Source: Calditerrivibrio sp. (GTDB lineage Bacteria; Chrysiogenota; Deferribacteres; Deferribacterales; Calditerrivibrionaceae). Taken from it: a DNA stretch of 44,172 nt. Numbering within the stretch: position 1 is the stretch's first letter; each line of letters begins with the position of its first letter. The DNA is taken from contig JAOAHS010000060.1 of the NCBI GenBank assembly GCA_026415135.1, positions 1-44,172 on the forward strand, given 5' to 3'. Of the stretch, positions 26,047 to 35,317 are shown piece by piece. A program made the translations under genes and the position numbers. Under the pieces are notes generated by a model that worked only from the letters and a program-made list of their open reading frames with translations, searched no databases and was not told where the DNA came from.

Positions 26047-27303
26047 ATGAAGAAGAAAAAAGATGGGATGTACTGTTCATTTTGTGGCAGGCACCAGGAA
26101 GAGGTTAATAAACTTATTGCAGGTGTAGATGTTTTCATATGTGATGAGTGTGTTAGGATATGTGATGATATATTAAAAGAGGAAGCTGTATCCAACAAAG
26201 ATGCTATCAATACTCAAAATCTTCCTACTCCTGATAAGATTAAAGAGGTGTTAGACCAATACGTAATAGGGCAGGATGCTGCCAAGAAGACTTTGAGTGT
26301 TGCAGTATATAACCACTACAAAAGAATCTTTTTCAAATCGAATAATGACATAGAAATTGAAAAATCTAATATCCTCCTTATCGGTGCTACTGGTACAGGT
26401 AAGACCTTATTAGCAAGGACATTGGCTAAAACGCTGAATGTTCCTTTTGCCATCTCAGATGCGACCACACTCACTGAAGCTGGTTATGTTGGTGAAGATG
26501 TGGAACATGTTATTTTGAGGCTGTTGCAAGCAGCAGATTTTGATGTAGAAAAAGCTCAGAAAGGGATTGTTTTCCTTGATGAGATAGATAAAATATCCAG
26601 GAAGTCTGAAAATGTTTCCATTACAAGGGATGTCAGTGGAGAGGGTGTCCAACAAGCCCTTTTAAAGATTGTTGAAGGTACTATTGCAAACGTTCCACCA
26701 CAAGGGGGAAGAAAACATCCTAATCAGGAGTTTATTCAAGTGGATACTACGAATATACTTTTTATCTGCGGGGGTGCTTTTGAGGGGCTAACTGAGGTGA
26801 TAAAACATAGAATAGGGAAAAAAGCTGTTGGTTTTAAAAGTAGTGAGGAGTTAAAATCTGTAAATGAGATGAGTAAATCGGATATCCTCAAGCATGTCCA
26901 GCCCGATGATCTCATCAAATATGGCCTTATTCCAGAGCTTGTAGGTAGGCTTCCTGTAGTTGCTGTATTGGATGATCTTGATGAGGATGCCCTTATAAAA
27001 ATCCTTGTAGAACCTAAAAACTCTATTGTGAAACAGTACAAGGAGCTATTTAAAATGGATAATGTGGAACTTACGTTTACAGATGGTGCGCTAAGAAGTA
27101 TTGTGAAAAAGGCGATAGAGCGTAAGACAGGTGCCAGAGGGTTAAGGGCTATAATAGAGGAGATCATGACTGATATAATGTTCAAGGTACCTTCTATGAA
27201 GGATCTGGTGGAGTGTGTGATAACTGAAGAGACAGTCCTAAACAAAACAGAGCCCCTTTATATATATAAGAAAGAGAAAGAGAGGAGTAAAGAGATTGCC
27301 TGA
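26047..27303 (+). CDS. clpX: ATP-dependent Clp protease ATP-binding subunit
   Basis: The 418-residue AAA+ unfoldase feeds substrates to ClpP. It has an N-terminal C4 zinc-binding domain (C10, C13, C32, C35) for adaptor and substrate recognition, Walker A GATGTGKT at 113-120, pore loop GYVGED, Walker B VFLDEIDK near 178, the RKH-type segment [11 protein letters not shown], and the sensor-2 [13 protein letters not shown] lies before the ATG. Its last 8 bases overlap the lon start. Confidence 0.98.
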   Translation: MKKKKDGMYCSFCGRHQEEVNKLIAGVDVFICDECVRICDDILKEEAVSNKDAINTQNLPTPDKIKEVLDQYVIGQDAAKKTLSVAVYNHYKRIFFKSNNDIEIEKSNILLIGATGTGKTLLARTLAKTLNVPFAISDATTLTEAGYVGEDVEHVILRLLQAADFDVEKAQKGIVFLDEIDKISRKSENVSITRDVSGEGVQQALLKIVEGTIANVPPQGGRKHPNQEFIQVDTTNILFICGGAFEGLTEVIKHRIGKKAVGFKSSEELKSVNEMSKSDILKHVQPDDLIKYGLIPELVGRLPVVAVLDDLDEDALIKILVEPKNSIVKQYKELFKMDNVELTFTDGALRSIVKKAIERKTGARGLRAIIEEIMTDIMFKVPSMKDLVECVITEETVLNKTEPLYIYKKEKERSKEIA

Positions 27304-29614
27304 GAAAACTATGTATAGGCAATACCCTCTTATCCCTATTAGGGATGCTGTCCTATTACCTTTTACCATAAATGCGGTATTTATAGGTAGAGAAAAGTCT
27401 ATAAATGCTATCAGGATAGCTGAAGCCTCTTCGAAGCTTGTTTTCGTTACGTTGCAAAAGTCGTCTGAAATAGAAAATCCCAATCTAACAGATATTTATG
27501 ATATAGGGGTAGTTGCCAGGATATTGCAATCTTTGAAACTACAGGATGGTTCGTATAAGGTCCTTTTTGAAGGTATTAGAAGGGGTAAGATTGTAAATTT
27601 CATCAATACAAATGAGTCAATTTTTGCTGAGGTGCTGGAAACGGAGGAATTTTTTGAACAGACCCCCTTCTTTGAATATCTTAAAACAACACTTTTTGAG
27701 ACATTTCGAAGATTTGTAAGGACAACCGGTAAGCTTACTAATGATATGTTAAATGCGATAATGGATCTTGATGATATCGTAAAACAGGTTTACACGATAA
27801 CTATACATAGCATTACAAAACTTGAAGATATACAAAGTGTTTTAGAGATAGATGATCTTGATGGCAAGATAGAAAAGCTCATTGAACTTTTGGAGATTGA
27901 GATAGAGCTTTTTAAACTCGATGAAAAGATAAAAAACAAGGTGAAGTCTCAGATTTTGAAGAATCAAAAGGAATACTATCTCAACGAGCAGTTAAAAATT
28001 ATAAACAAAGAGCTCGGTAGAGAAGATGATTTAAAAGCTGAGTTTGATGAACTGGAATCAAAGATTAAAGCTTCAAAGATGCCTGAAAATACTCGGGAAA
28101 AGGCATTGAAAGAGCTCAAAAAATTAAGACTAATGCCACCTATGGGGGCAGAAAGTACAGTGTCTCGTAACTATCTTGATTGGTTGCTAAGTATACCATG
28201 GGGAGAATATACGGAAGATAAAGCTGATATAAGTGAAGCTGAGTCTATACTGGATCGAGACCATTATGGGCTTGAAAAGGTAAAAGAGAGGATTCTGGAG
28301 TATTTGGCAGTTAAACAGGTGGCAAATGATCTTAAAGGTCCTATAATCTGTTTTGTGGGTCCTCCGGGTGTAGGTAAAACATCTCTTGCAAAATCTATTT
28401 CGGAGTCTTTGGGAAGACGATTTATTAGAATGAGTCTCGGTGGCTTAAGGGATGAAGCTGAGATCAGGGGACATAGGAGAACTTATGTTGGTGCTCTGCC
28501 GGGTAAGATTGTGCAGGGGATAAAAAAAGCTGGGACGATGAACCCTGTTTTCTTGTTGGATGAGATTGATAAATTAAGTAGTGATTTCAGAGGAGACCCT
28601 GCTTCAGCGCTTTTAGAAGCCCTCGATCCAGAACAGAACATCGGTTTTGTAGATCACTATCTTGAGGTGGAACTCGATCTGTCAAAAGTTTTTTTTATCA
28701 CAACAGCTAACAGATTAGATACCATACCTCATCCTCTAAGAGATAGGATGGAGGTTATAAATATTAGTGGTTACACCGAGTTGGAAAAGCTAAATATTGC
28801 TAAAAACTTCATAATCCCAAAACAGCTAAAGTTATATAATATTCAAGGTAAAATTGAGTTTACGGAGAAGGGGATACTTGATGTGATAAGATACTATACA
28901 AGGGAGGCTGGTGTAAGGAACCTTGAAAGAGAGATAGCATCTCTTGTTAGGAAAGGGGTAAGGGATATACTTAAGAATGGTTTGAATTCAGTCATAATCA
29001 CCCAGAAAAAAGTGGAAAAGTATTTGGGTGTAAAAAAATTTACTTATGATATCGCGAAGCTCAAAAAAGAGGTAGGTGTTTCTACGGGGCTTGCCTGGAC
29101 ACCGTATGGTGGTGATCTATTACAGATAGAAGTGGCTTTGATGCCGGGCAACGGGAAGCTGACAGTTACTGGGCATCTGGGTGATGTTATGAAGGAATCA
29201 GTAAACATTGCCCTAAGCGTGGTAAAAAGTAAATCTGATAAATACAAGATCCCCTCTTATAAATTCAAAGATTACGATATCCATGTTCATGTTCCTGAAG
29301 GAGCAGTCCCAAAAGATGGGCCTTCGGCAGGTATAACGATAACTATAGCATTATTATCTATCTTCTCTGGTTTACCTGTGGATAACAGTTTTGCTATGAC
29401 TGGTGAAATTATTTTAAGGGGTAAGGTGTTAGCTGTGGGGGGAATCAAAGAGAAGGTTTTGGCTGCTGTTAGATCTGGGATTACAAAAATTATTTTACCA
29501 ATAGAGAACAAAAAAGACTTGACAGAGATTCCAAAAGAGGTTAAAAATAAAATTCAGGTCTATTTTGTAGAAGATATTGATGAAGTAGCAGAATTGACCT
29601 TAGTAAAAATATAA
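27296..29614 (+). CDS. lon: endopeptidase La (Lon protease)
   Basis: The 772-residue ATP-dependent protease degrades misfolded and regulatory proteins. It has the N-terminal LAN substrate domain (about 8-205), a helical region, an AAA+ module (Walker A GPPGVGKT at 355-362; Walker B FLLDEIDK) and a Ser/Lys protease domain with catalytic S677 (DGPSAG) and K718 (GGIKEK). The TTG at 27296 is preferred because AGGAG (27283-27287) is spaced correctly for it; the next in-frame ATG at 27311 is too far from that site. It overlaps clpX by 8 bases. Confidence 0.97.
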   Translation: MPEKTMYRQYPLIPIRDAVLLPFTINAVFIGREKSINAIRIAEASSKLVFVTLQKSSEIENPNLTDIYDIGVVARILQSLKLQDGSYKVLFEGIRRGKIVNFINTNESIFAEVLETEEFFEQTPFFEYLKTTLFETFRRFVRTTGKLTNDMLNAIMDLDDIVKQVYTITIHSITKLEDIQSVLEIDDLDGKIEKLIELLEIEIELFKLDEKIKNKVKSQILKNQKEYYLNEQLKIINKELGREDDLKAEFDELESKIKASKMPENTREKALKELKKLRLMPPMGAESTVSRNYLDWLLSIPWGEYTEDKADISEAESILDRDHYGLEKVKERILEYLAVKQVANDLKGPIICFVGPPGVGKTSLAKSISESLGRRFIRMSLGGLRDEAEIRGHRRTYVGALPGKIVQGIKKAGTMNPVFLLDEIDKLSSDFRGDPASALLEALDPEQNIGFVDHYLEVELDLSKVFFITTANRLDTIPHPLRDRMEVINISGYTELEKLNIAKNFIIPKQLKLYNIQGKIEFTEKGILDVIRYYTREAGVRNLEREIASLVRKGVRDILKNGLNSVIITQKKVEKYLGVKKFTYDIAKLKKEVGVSTGLAWTPYGGDLLQIEVALMPGNGKLTVTGHLGDVMKESVNIALSVVKSKSDKYKIPSYKFKDYDIHVHVPEGAVPKDGPSAGITITIALLSIFSGLPVDNSFAMTGEIILRGKVLAVGGIKEKVLAAVRSGITKIILPIENKKDLTEIPKEVKNKIQVYFVEDIDEVAELTLVKI

Positions 29615-29632
29615 AAAATGGGGTGAGTTAAA

Positions 29633-29851
29633 TTGGCTATTAATGCTGTAGTAAAAGTTGATGGTGACAATGTGGATCAAGCTCTCAAGCTCCTTAAGAA
29701 AAAGGTAGAAAGAGAGGGGCTTGTTAGAGAGATCAAAAAGCATGCTTACTACGAGAAGCCTACAGAGGTAAAGCGAAGAAAAATTCTTAAGGCCCGTAGG
29801 AAACAGCAAAAGCTTGTACGTAAGCTACAGGAAAAGTATAAGTATTTATAA
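29633..29851 (+). CDS. rpsU: 30S ribosomal protein S21
   Basis: The 72-residue basic protein VDGDNVDQALKLLKKKVEREG...KKHAYYEKPTEVKRRKILKARRKQQK is standard bS21, which helps position the 3' end of 16S rRNA in initiation. The start is TTG at 29633, after GGGGTGAG; an ATG alternative does not exist. It lies 18 bases after lon and is closed by a strong terminator, so part of its message probably comes from read-through of the protease operon. Confidence 0.96.
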   Translation: MAINAVVKVDGDNVDQALKLLKKKVEREGLVREIKKHAYYEKPTEVKRRKILKARRKQQKLVRKLQEKYKYL

Positions 29852-29856
29852 TATGT

Positions 29857-29880
29857 AAGCCGCCATTGGCGGCTTTTTTT
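29857..29880 (+). terminator. intrinsic terminator after rpsU
   Basis: AAGCCGCC, loop ATT, GGCGGCTT, then a T-run that runs into the stop codon of the convergent sensor kinase. Read on the minus strand the same hairpin follows the kinase stop but lacks a T-run. Confidence 0.93.
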
Positions 29881-31867
29881 ATACTTTCTTTATCGGAAGC
29901 AGGATCTTGAATGTTGTTCCTTTATTTTCCTCTGATTCTACAAGGATCTTGCCTGCATGTTTTTCTACTATGAGTTTGACCATGTAAAGTCCTAAACCGC
30001 TCCCCTTAGGTTTTGTGGTATAAAGGGGTTGGAATATTATATCTAATTTATCCTTTGGAATACCACATCCATTATCAGAGACTTCTATGATGGCAAAAGC
30101 CCTATTTTCTATTATGATCTTATGCATTTCTACTTTTATAATACCTTTATCTTTGATCGCCTGAATGGCGTTTATGATGATGTTTTCAAACATCTCCACA
30201 ATCAGATCGGGATCGCATTCAACTTTTTCGGTAAGGTAATCAGTCAGTAAAACCTCTATATTTTTGCCAAAGGTGTGGGTGGAAAGGGTATGCTTTATTA
30301 AGTTGGAAAGATCAACTGACTGATATTTTAATTCTAATCCTTTTGTAAAAGACTGTAGCTGTTTGACTAAGTTTGTGGCTCTTTTAAATACAGTAAACGT
30401 CTTGTCTATTGTCTCTGAGATAACTGGATCATTGTTTAGTTCTTTTATTACTAACAGGTAGTTATTCATGCCTGATAACAGATTGTTAAAATCGTGTGCC
30501 AAACCTGAAACCAATATCTCCATATTTTTTTCTGCTTTTAATTGTTCAATCTCTTTTGTAAGATTTATCGTATCCGTAAGGTCTTTGCCCTCTACTATGA
30601 TATATTTGATGTCATTGTTCAAAAGTATTGGGGTAAAAGAAAAATAGTAGATCCTTTCGGTGCTACCTTCCATTTTTATGTTTATATTTGTGGTGATCTT
30701 CTGTTTTTCCTGAAGAACTTCTTCCAACTTTGAGTCTATTTTTTTTACGAGCTCTTCGCTGGCAGAGAAGAGAGGATAATTTGTTAGATGGAGACCTTTT
30801 AATTTATTTTTTTCTGCATTCATTGTTTCTATTGTTAGTTTGTTGGCTTCTAAAGTATGACCAGTTTTGTCGAGGAGAACGATTATATGGTTTGCATTAT
30901 CGAAAATACTAATAAATTTTATTTTTTCTATCTCTAACTCGTTTGTTCTTTTTAAGACTGCCTGTTTTAGAAAGTAATTGATAACGAAGAGTAAAAATAA
31001 ACCTATACTCAAAAGGATTATGACATAAATAAATGGAACGTAATTGAATTTTTTTAACTGGTATATTCCAAACCATTTTTCTCTGAGTTCTTCCATTTCG
31101 GCTTTTGTTATCTTTTTCATACCGTTTTCCACTAAGGCTAAGACTGATTCGTTACTTTTAAGAGATGCCCTGTGGAGATGATTGGTGAAAATAGGTTCTG
31201 GGAGAATCTTGAATTCCTTTTGTAGTCCATATCTGTGAAGCAAATAGAAGCCTGTATTTATACCAATGGCAAAAGCAGAAATATCATGGTTTTTAGCTGC
31301 GATCAATATATCCTCATCTGAAGGGAATTCATTTATATTCCTGAAATTTAGAGATTTTAACACGTTTACAGTTGCACCACCTTTTTTGGTAGCTATCTGG
31401 AAAGATTTTAAGTCGTGGACATTGGAGATACCAGTTATATTTTTGTGATAAAAGATATGGGTATCGACCTTTTCATAAGGAGAAGAAAAGGAGTAGATCT
31501 TTTCCCTTTCAGGGTTTTTAAAAAGGGTATCTATGATATCGTATTTACCTTCTTTCATCTCTTGTTGGGCGATGTTCCATTCTTTTGCATATATTTTTAC
31601 TCTGATGCCAGTTTTGGATTCAAACTTTTTCCAAAGATCAATACTAAAACCTGTGAGCTCCCCCTTTTCATTTATGAAGGAATAAGGGGGATAATTGTTG
31701 TCAATTACTATTTTGAGTTCATCTTTTGCTGTGAGTACCTTGCTAGTGAGGGAGAATATAAAAATGCAAACAAGAAGAATAATCTTAATGAAAAAGATTT
31801 TTGTCAATTTTCTACTCAAACCAGTTTTTTTACTAAAAAAATCTACAATGATAATAGTAACTCCCAA
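29879..31867 (-). CDS. sensor histidine kinase with extracellular solute-binding (family 3) sensor domain
   Basis: The protein has up to 662 residues: an N-terminal signal/membrane segment (about 22-48), a periplasmic family-3 solute-binding domain (about 50-275, beginning LKIVIDNNYPPYSFINEKGELTGFSIDLW), a membrane segment (about 280-302), a PAS domain (about 315-430), a phosphoacceptor helix with H458 in LAHDFNN, and an ATPase domain (N-box ENIIINAIQAI; DNGCGIP; GSGLGLYMVK). This design senses an amino-acid-like ligand and phosphorylates an unseen partner; no response regulator lies nearby. The start is uncertain: no in-frame ATG exists near the N-terminus. TTG at 31867 opens the frame but has no ribosome site. 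GGGAG at about 31861-31865 would instead suit the ATT or ATC codons at 31855-31850. Confidence 0.9.
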   Translation of the reverse strand: MGVTIIIVDFFSKKTGLSRKLTKIFFIKIILLVCIFIFSLTSKVLTAKDELKIVIDNNYPPYSFINEKGELTGFSIDLWKKFESKTGIRVKIYAKEWNIAQQEMKEGKYDIIDTLFKNPEREKIYSFSSPYEKVDTHIFYHKNITGISNVHDLKSFQIATKKGGATVNVLKSLNFRNINEFPSDEDILIAAKNHDISAFAIGINTGFYLLHRYGLQKEFKILPEPIFTNHLHRASLKSNESVLALVENGMKKITKAEMEELREKWFGIYQLKKFNYVPFIYVIILLSIGLFLLFVINYFLKQAVLKRTNELEIEKIKFISIFDNANHIIVLLDKTGHTLEANKLTIETMNAEKNKLKGLHLTNYPLFSASEELVKKIDSKLEEVLQEKQKITTNINIKMEGSTERIYYFSFTPILLNNDIKYIIVEGKDLTDTINLTKEIEQLKAEKNMEILVSGLAHDFNNLLSGMNNYLLVIKELNNDPVISETIDKTFTVFKRATNLVKQLQSFTKGLELKYQSVDLSNLIKHTLSTHTFGKNIEVLLTDYLTEKVECDPDLIVEMFENIIINAIQAIKDKGIIKVEMHKIIIENRAFAIIEVSDNGCGIPKDKLDIIFQPLYTTKPKGSGLGLYMVKLIVEKHAGKILVESEENKGTTFKILLPIKKV

Positions 31868-31884
31868 ATTGTGTATGTATAGAA

Positions 31885-31913
31885 AGTATAATTGGGATTA
31901 ACAGCTTTGTCAA
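31885..31913 (-). promoter_or_regulatory. strong sigma-70 promoter of the sensor kinase
   Basis: On the minus strand TTGACA (31913-31908), a 17-base spacer and TATACT (31890-31885). The expected start near 31878 lies only about 11 bases before the TTG codon at 31867. It makes the kinase separately expressed from the tadA operon upstream. Confidence 0.75.
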
Positions 31914-31939
31914 ATGGTTTATCTAAAATTTTACAAGTT

Positions 31940-32398
31940 TTACATTTTTCTGAGATTTTTAAAGAAGTTTTGCATCAGTGATCTTATCTTATCTTCAAAG
32001 ATCCCATATTCGTATTCAACGGAATGATTTAAAGTTTCTATATCAAAAATCTTTGCATTGGAGATTACGCCACCAAATTTGGGCTCAAGTATACCAAAAA
32101 CGACCCTTTTAATTCTAAAGTGTAAAATAGCCCCAGCACACATTATGCAAGGTTCTAATGTAGAATAAAGGGTACATTCGTTTAGTCTCCAATCACCAAG
32201 CTTTTTGGCAGCTCTTTTTAGAGCTATTATTTCTGCATGATCGAGGGAATTTTTGGTCACCCGTTTTTTGTTGTAGCCTGTGGAAAGTATTGTGTTCCCA
32301 TGTACAACGATTGCTCCAACCGGTACATCGTTGTACTTTAGAGCTCTTTTTGCCACCTCTATGGTTTTAGCCATGAAAATATTATCTAAGTCGGTCAT
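31940..32398 (-). CDS. tadA: tRNA-specific adenosine deaminase
   Basis: The 152-residue zinc deaminase converts A34 to inosine in the tRNA anticodon. The zinc ligands and catalytic acid are H54 and E56 (HAEI) and C84/C87 (PCIMC). Length and motifs fit TadA. It overlaps rsmE by 4 bases and appears to be the last gene of the proB-led minus-strand operon. Confidence 0.94.
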   Translation of the reverse strand: MTDLDNIFMAKTIEVAKRALKYNDVPVGAIVVHGNTILSTGYNKKRVTKNSLDHAEIIALKRAAKKLGDWRLNECTLYSTLEPCIMCAGAILHFRIKRVVFGILEPKFGGVISNAKIFDIETLNHSVEYEYGIFEDKIRSLMQNFFKNLRKM

Positions 32399-33102
32399 TG
32401 TCCAGAGGTATCTATTAAGATCTTTACATATCCTGTGAATATGATTGCTGCGGTTTCCGATTTTAAGACACCTTTTATGGGTGATATCTTTTTAAAACCT
32501 TTGTTTTGCAATGTTTCGAGTTCTACATCTTCAAATCCACCTTCAGGTCCTATTAACAAGCCAACTGATTTTGTGGTTAGATCGATTTTTTCTTTTGATG
32601 AACATCTTTCATAGAGAACAAAGTTTTCTTGCGTTTTGGGGGTTATATCTGATAGATCTACAGCATCTTCAACAACTGGTAAAAAGTTGTGTTCCGCTTG
32701 CAAAAAGCCTTTGTAGAGTAATTTTTTCATCCGTTCAGAGGTGCTTGTGTTTATACCTTGAAAGCTTCTTTTAGTGATTACCGGGATCAATTTTGTAATC
32801 CCTATTTCCCCAAGCTTTTCTATAGCTGAATCGAGGTACTCCCGCTGAATGATACTTAAGTAGACATCCAACTCATAATTCGGTTTATCGTGGGGTTGTT
32901 TACTGTTTAGGGTGAATATACCAGACTTTTTCATTCCAAAATAGAACTGGTACTCTCCAACTTCTTTGTCATTGATGAATATAAATTTGTCTCCAATCTT
33001 TGTTCGTAAAACATTTTTGATCTGATGGTACAGATCATCTTCGATCTCTATCTCTTCTTTGAGCTCATTTTGGATGTAGAATCTTTTTAGTTTTTCAAAC
33101 AT
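32395..33102 (-). CDS. rsmE: 16S rRNA (uracil-1498-N3)-methyltransferase
   Basis: The 235-residue SPOUT-class methyltransferase has an N-terminal PUA-like domain and a C-terminal trefoil-knot SAM site with LLIGPEGGFEDVELE and LKSETAAI. It methylates N3 of U1498 in 16S rRNA. It overlaps prmA by 16 bases, a pairing that is very common in bacteria, and tadA by 4. Confidence 0.94.
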   Translation of the reverse strand: MFEKLKRFYIQNELKEEIEIEDDLYHQIKNVLRTKIGDKFIFINDKEVGEYQFYFGMKKSGIFTLNSKQPHDKPNYELDVYLSIIQREYLDSAIEKLGEIGITKLIPVITKRSFQGINTSTSERMKKLLYKGFLQAEHNFLPVVEDAVDLSDITPKTQENFVLYERCSSKEKIDLTTKSVGLLIGPEGGFEDVELETLQNKGFKKISPIKGVLKSETAAIIFTGYVKILIDTSGQ

Positions 33103-33872
33103 TTAGTCAACCTCACAGCAGTCCATCCATTCTTATTTGATATTTTTTCAATACTGTAATTTACAAGGTTTAAATTCTCTAAAAAAGATTTTAGTTCATC
33201 TGTTAAAATACCTGATAAAATGATGATGTTTGGATCCAACCTCAGGATATCACCTCTTATTTTTAACAGCACTGAGCTTATAATGTTTGCTATGACTATA
33301 TCCAGTTTGACATTTTTGATGGAATCTGGTGTACCTGCCCAGAATAGAATGTCAGTGGCATTATTAAGCATCATATTTTCCTTTGTGTTTTTGATTGCCA
33401 AACTATCGTTGTCAAAGGCCAAAACCTTTTTAGCTCCAGAAACCTTTGCTGTTAAAGCTAATATGCCAGTACCACATCCTATATCTAATACAGTCTTACC
33501 AGCACAACATTCTTCTAAAAGCTCTGCAGCTAACTGTGTTGTAGGATGATTTCCGGTACCGAAAGCAAGAGATGGATTTATCAAAATACAGCTCTGGGAA
33601 TCCCTTTCATTAGCATCAAAAATATATTTTATGTTTGGTGTTAGTTGACCTGCTCTTAGGAACTCTTTCCATTTGTACTCCCAACCACTGTTTTCTATGC
33701 TGTTTATGGAGTAGTTTTCAATAAATGGGGTAATGTCCTGTAGGAGACTTTCTTCACAGTAAATGGTGAACGTTTTTACACTATCGAAATCATCTTCTAC
33801 CATATAGATCCCAATACTTTCTAAAAACTCTTCAAGCCCTTCTTTGAAAGTATGAAATTTGATCTCTAACAT
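33087..33872 (-). CDS. prmA: ribosomal protein L11 methyltransferase
   Basis: The 261-residue SAM methyltransferase has the conserved NPSLAFGTGNHPTTQLAAELL segment and the SAM motif VLDIGCGTGILALTA. NIISSVLL corresponds to the usual NILA motif. PrmA trimethylates ribosomal protein L11. It is a little shorter than the E. coli protein (about 293 residues), mainly in the N-terminal substrate domain. It overlaps trmL by 7 bases and rsmE by 16. Confidence 0.92.
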   Translation of the reverse strand: MLEIKFHTFKEGLEEFLESIGIYMVEDDFDSVKTFTIYCEESLLQDITPFIENYSINSIENSGWEYKWKEFLRAGQLTPNIKYIFDANERDSQSCILINPSLAFGTGNHPTTQLAAELLEECCAGKTVLDIGCGTGILALTAKVSGAKKVLAFDNDSLAIKNTKENMMLNNATDILFWAGTPDSIKNVKLDIVIANIISSVLLKIRGDILRLDPNIIILSGILTDELKSFLENLNLVNYSIEKISNKNGWTAVRLTKCLKN

Positions 33873-34339
33873 ATCAGGCCTTTGAAATTGTTTCTTCTTA
33901 ACATATCGTAAAGAACAATAGCCACAGAATTGGATAGATTGTGGCTTCTTATTTTATCACTCATGGGTATTTTGTAAAGTTTATCCCTGTATGTTGATCT
34001 TATATGGTCTGGTAATCCAGCCGATTCATTACCAAATATCAGGATGATTTTATCGCTTTCTGGTATTTCTGGGTAGATTTTTGTACCAAACTTACTCAGA
34101 AAAGCATATTCGAACTCTTTTTCATCATAGAGTGAGGCAAATTCATTAAAGCTATCTATCTTTTTAATCCTAACATGTTCCCAGTAATCTAAGCCAGCTC
34201 TTTTAAGGTATTTGTTGGAAAGGGAAAAGCCAAGCTTACCAATTAGGATCAGTTCCACATCGGTACCGGCACATAATCTTGCAATATTACCTGTGTTTTG
34301 AGGTATTTCTGGTTCAAAGAGGGCTATTTTTATCTCCAT
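33866..34339 (-). CDS. trmL: tRNA (cytidine/uridine-34-2'-O)-methyltransferase
   Basis: The 157-residue minimal SPOUT enzyme has the TrmL signatures IALFEPEIPQNTGNIARLCAG, LIFGNESAGLP and IPMSDKIRSHNLSNSVAIVLYD. It methylates the wobble nucleotide of tRNA-Leu isoacceptors. It begins the base after rsfS ends and overlaps prmA by 7 bases. Confidence 0.94.
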   Translation of the reverse strand: MEIKIALFEPEIPQNTGNIARLCAGTDVELILIGKLGFSLSNKYLKRAGLDYWEHVRIKKIDSFNEFASLYDEKEFEYAFLSKFGTKIYPEIPESDKIILIFGNESAGLPDHIRSTYRDKLYKIPMSDKIRSHNLSNSVAIVLYDMLRRNNFKGLIC

Positions 34340-34675
34340 CTAAATGTCCACCTTTTCACAGGCTCCCCAGATGGATTCGAGTTTGTAGTAGTCCCGTTCG
34401 TTTTTCCCCATTATGTGTATAAGAATACTACCAAAGTCTATACATACCCACTTGGAGATACCGTATCCTTCATCTTTGAGTTTGGTTAGTTTTTCCTGTT
34501 TGCATACCTCTTCGACGTAGTCGGCGAGGGTTTTTATATGGGTTTCGGAGTTTCCAGTGCAAATGATGAGATAATCGGCTATGGATGAAACCTCTTTTAT
34601 CTTATATATTACAATATTTTCAGCCATTTTCTCTGATAATTTTTCTTTAATCTTCTTTATTACCCCTTCTAACAT
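34340..34675 (-). CDS. rsfS: ribosome silencing factor
   Basis: The 111-residue protein is of the RsfS/Iojap family: SIADYLIICTGNSETHIKTLADYVEE and WVCIDFGSILIHIM are its core. It binds uL14 and blocks subunit joining in starvation. It overlaps nadD by 7 bases, its common partner. Confidence 0.94.
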   Translation of the reverse strand: MLEGVIKKIKEKLSEKMAENIVIYKIKEVSSIADYLIICTGNSETHIKTLADYVEEVCKQEKLTKLKDEGYGISKWVCIDFGSILIHIMGKNERDYYKLESIWGACEKVDI

Positions 34676-35316
34676 TCTTCCTCCTGGTAGAGCTTTTTTT
34701 CTATAATGTAGTTGTAAACTTTATCGGGTAAGTAATCTAACATCTTGTTATCTTTTATCATCTCCCTGATATCTGTGCTTGATATGGGGATTTCTTTTAT
34801 TTTTGTCAATATTATTTTTTCAGACATACCAAACTGGAAATCTTCTATGTTGATCACATATTTAAGTAGTTTTGGGGGTATTTTTAAAAGCATTGATTCT
34901 ATTGGATGTTCGGGTCGGTTTACAACTACAAAGTTGGATAGTTTAAAGAGCTCCTGCCAGTTTTGCCATGTCTCTATTGTTGAAAAGATATCAGTACCTA
35001 CAACAAAAAAAAGCTCATTTGGTTTGTATATTTTGTTGAAATCGAGTAGAGTAAGATAAGTGTAAGATTTTTTGTCCCTTTTAACCTCTATGTCTGATAT
35101 ATCAAAAATGTTTTGATCCAAATCCTCAGTGGCAAGTTGTAGCATTCTTATCCTATCCGATGGTGATGCTATCGGATAATTTTTGTGGGGTGGTAGCTTG
35201 GCAGGGATAAAAAGAAATTTATCGAAGTTAAATATTTTTTGAACTTCTGTTGCTAAGTTTATATGCCCTTTATGAACAGGATTGAATGTGCCTCCAAATA
35301 GAGCTATCTTTTTCAA
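34669..35316 (-). CDS. nadD: nicotinate-nucleotide adenylyltransferase
   Basis: The 215-residue enzyme makes deamido-NAD from nicotinate mononucleotide and ATP. Motifs: GGTFNPVHKGHINLA at the start (nucleotidyltransferase HXGH type), FIPAKLPPHKN, and ISSTDIR near residue 180. It overlaps rsfS by 7 bases and lies one base from proA. Confidence 0.95.
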   Translation of the reverse strand: MKKIALFGGTFNPVHKGHINLATEVQKIFNFDKFLFIPAKLPPHKNYPIASPSDRIRMLQLATEDLDQNIFDISDIEVKRDKKSYTYLTLLDFNKIYKPNELFFVVGTDIFSTIETWQNWQELFKLSNFVVVNRPEHPIESMLLKIPPKLLKYVINIEDFQFGMSEKIILTKIKEIPISSTDIREMIKDNKMLDYLPDKVYNYIIEKKLYQEEEC

Positions 35317-35317
35317 T

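Noticed and set aside
26736-27245. 169-codon open frame on the minus strand inside clpX
   Set aside because: It is antisense to a conserved gene, has no ribosome site and its Ser/Ile-rich product looks like a reading-frame shadow. The same holds for the minus-strand frames at 13508-13960 (inside the DUF294 gene) and 40482-40994 (inside infB).
29857-29880. Fully bidirectional terminator between rpsU and the sensor kinase
   Set aside because: The minus-strand reading has the hairpin but no T-run after it, so only the plus-strand direction is supported.
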